Positions 62,545 to 64,000 of a stretch of 64,000 nt of DNA are shown piece after piece (within the stretch, counting starts at the first letter, position 1; the number at the start of each line of letters is the position of its first letter). The position numbers and the translations under genes were made by a program. This DNA is from Oscillospiraceae bacterium. GTDB lineage: Bacteria > Bacillota > Clostridia > Oscillospirales > Oscillospiraceae. Location: positions 62,001 through 126,000 of the forward strand of contig JAFWDQ010000006.1 of NCBI GenBank assembly GCA_017516065.1. Reading direction: 5' to 3'. Below the pieces are notes generated by a model. That model saw nothing but the letters and a program-made list of their open reading frames with translations, was not told the DNA's origin and searched no databases.

Positions 62545-63439
62545 GAGAGCCGCCGCCGGGTGACCGCAGTCCGATCCGGTTCCCGTAAACGATGCAGAGC
62601 AGAAGCAGCACCGCTCCCAGCCAGCCGAAGACGTTCAGCCGCTCGTGGAGGAACCAGAAGGAGAAAACGGCGGTGAAGACCGGCTCAGCACACTGGGTCA
62701 GAGAGACCAGACCGGCGGTGATCCGCCGTAAGGCGGTGTTCTGCAGCCAGTAGGCGAGGCAGGAGCAGAGCAGGGCCAGATAGAGGATCGTGATCCAGCC
62801 GACGGGCGTGACCTCCCGCCAGACGATGCCCGGACTGACGCAAAGCGCAGCTGCCAGGGACAGCACCGCAGCTGCGGCGCACTGGGTCATGGAGATAGTG
62901 ACAGGGGAGAGTTCCTTCAGTCCCCTCTCGCTCCAGAGCAGGGAGGCGGCCACCAGCATGGCGCCAAGAAGCCCCGTAGCCTCGCCCCAGCCGAAGGAAA
63001 ACCCGCCGCCTGCGCCGCCGCAGCAGAGCAGATAGAGACCGATCACCGCCGCAATATGGACCGGCAGGAAGGCAGGCCTGTAACGCCGGTGTAGGATCGG
63101 GACGGCCAGGATCGGCACAAAGAGCACCGGCAGGCCCATGAGAAATCCCGCCATCGTGGCTGCTGTGAGCTTCAGTGACAGATTGCAGAAGATATAGCCC
63201 GCCCCCAGAAACAGGGACGGGAGCAGCCAGCTCTTCACCGGCGAACGCCTCAGCTCTGCCAGAGCTCTGCGGCCCGAGATCAGGAAAAAGATCACGGCGG
63301 CAATGGCGAACCGTACGGCAAGACACCAGAGGGTCGAGAGCCCGGCGTCATAGGCATACTTGCTCAGGGGATTGCCGACGCCGTAGATCAGGCACTGCAC
63401 CACGATGAAGAGGATATAGACCGTTTTTCCGTGTTTCAT
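62522..63439 (-). CDS. EamA-family drug/metabolite transporter
   Basis: 305 residues with ten hydrophobic segments in two homologous EamA halves. First half starts ILFIVVQCLIYGVGNPLSKYAY; second has WSERGLKELSPVTISMTQ and ends with FWFLHERLNVFGWLGAVLLLLCIVYGNR. DMT exporters carry amino acids or other small metabolites; substrate unknown. Confidence 0.88.
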   Translation of the reverse strand: MKHGKTVYILFIVVQCLIYGVGNPLSKYAYDAGLSTLWCLAVRFAIAAVIFFLISGRRALAELRRSPVKSWLLPSLFLGAGYIFCNLSLKLTAATMAGFLMGLPVLFVPILAVPILHRRYRPAFLPVHIAAVIGLYLLCCGGAGGGFSFGWGEATGLLGAMLVAASLLWSERGLKELSPVTISMTQCAAAAVLSLAAALCVSPGIVWREVTPVGWITILYLALLCSCLAYWLQNTALRRITAGLVSLTQCAEPVFTAVFSFWFLHERLNVFGWLGAVLLLLCIVYGNRIGLRSPGGGSQKGLLPK

Positions 63440-63560
63440 AGCATTATCTCCGTTTCAGGACAAAAAATTTTACCATATTCAGAGGGGGACTGTCAAACAG
63501 ACAGCGGGCTCCGCTCTGTCGAAAAAACCGGAGAATCACCGGCCGGAGGGAGGGTAGGCC

Positions 63561-64000
63561 ATGCCGGGATTGATCGAAAAATTCGGCGCCTATATCGACC
63601 GCACGGCCCCGGAGCATCCGGACCGGGTGCGTCGTATCCTGCGCGCGGCATTCGGCGTCAACGGCGTGGCCCAGCGGACCATCACGAAGCGCGATCTGCC
63701 TCCCTGCCGCCGTTATGTGGCGGCCTTCACCAACGACACCATGCTCCGGGTCCTGGCCCATCCCGACCGGTGTGCTCTGGTGAGTCTGATGCTGCCCTGC
63801 GAACTGCCGGACGCCTTCGGCGTGCAGCCCATGTGCGCGGAATTCTACACCAGCTATCTTGCCGGCGCCGCGGCGGAGCACAGCTTTATTCAGCGGGCGG
63901 AGGCAGAGGGGATCGCGGAGACCTTCTGCTCCTATCACAAGGCCCTGCTGGGGGCCGCCTGGTCCGGCGTACTGCCCGCTCCCGCCTGCATCGTCAACAC
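63561..64000 (+). CDS. 2-hydroxyacyl-CoA dehydratase-like protein, 3' end outside window
   Basis: The ATG at 63561 follows GAGGGAGGG, and the frame runs off the edge with 146 codons visible. LMLPCELPDAFGVQPMCAEFYTSYLAGAA and ETFCSYHKALLGAA resemble the HgdB-type D-component of 2-hydroxyacyl-CoA dehydratases, where conserved cysteines bind a [4Fe-4S] cluster. It could also be a benzoyl-CoA reductase-like or activator-associated relative. Such enzymes serve amino acid fermentation in clostridia. Confidence 0.75.
   Translation, partial: MPGLIEKFGAYIDRTAPEHPDRVRRILRAAFGVNGVAQRTITKRDLPPCRRYVAAFTNDTMLRVLAHPDRCALVSLMLPCELPDAFGVQPMCAEFYTSYLAGAAAEHSFIQRAEAEGIAETFCSYHKALLGAAWSGVLPAPACIVN

Overview
This 64 kb window is GC-rich (about 60%) chromosomal DNA from an anaerobic, probably spore-forming and butyrate-producing member of the Clostridia. 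The gene set fits Oscillospiraceae (Oscillibacter/Lawsonibacter-like). Evidence: a butyryl-CoA:acetate CoA-transferase, desulfoferrodoxin and rubrerythrin, Rex, SpoIIID, meso-diaminopimelate synthesis by DapL/DapF, S-layer homology (SLH) proteins, an ECF biotin transporter subunit, an S-box upstream of metK, and many TTG start codons. The taxonomic call is inference from gene content. There are no rRNA genes, no CRISPR array, no intact prophage and no insertion sequence.

Layout. 0-12 kb: a truncated secreted protein, tRNA-Pro, a CPBP protease, a threonine-aldolase-like enzyme, the biotin operon birA-DUF1284-bioY under a strong palindrome, a small lipoprotein and a 1349-residue SLH protein with 240-bp repeats. 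12-21 kb: an esterase-like protein, a CapA lipoprotein, guaA, a CDP-alcohol phosphatidyltransferase and carAB. 21-30 kb: DUF421/DUF4363, nrdR, an SH3b-NlpC/P60 hydrolase, a structured intergenic region, a VanW protein, a P-type-ATPase-like protein without catalytic motifs, and rlmB behind an apparent attenuator. 30-40 kb: lexA with two SOS boxes, a Crp/Fnr regulator, oxygen-defence genes, gdhA, cvpA, spoIIID, an Apt-like phosphoribosyltransferase and the butyrate CoA-transferase. 40-50 kb: a small-gene cluster beside tRNA-Arg, infC-rpmI-rplT with an ATC start on infC, an S-box and metK, surface-polysaccharide genes, coaW, rex and an SLH protein. 50-64 kb: marR with two tandem MFS exporters, a cysteine-rich small protein with a SigK-like promoter, glnA-dapF-dapL, an Imm32-like gene, a GNAT enzyme, glycosyltransferases including a GT4-CsaB fusion, DUF4330, an EamA transporter and a 2-hydroxyacyl-CoA dehydratase-like gene cut by the right edge.

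How the genes fit together. The most striking pattern is in nitrogen metabolism. CarA has Gly where the glutaminase Cys belongs and Gln where the catalytic His belongs. GuaA lacks roughly 80 residues of its amidotransferase domain. Both enzymes therefore look ammonia-dependent, in a window that also carries gdhA and glnA. A second theme is the envelope: CsaB-type pyruvylation makes the wall ligand that SLH domains bind, and a CsaB fusion and two SLH proteins are present. A third is unusual RNA-level control (S-box, infC leader, rlmB attenuator, an unassigned multi-hairpin region). The best candidates for undescribed biology are the paired loss of glutaminase sites, the pseudo-P-type ATPase encoded with rlmB, and the rlmB leader.
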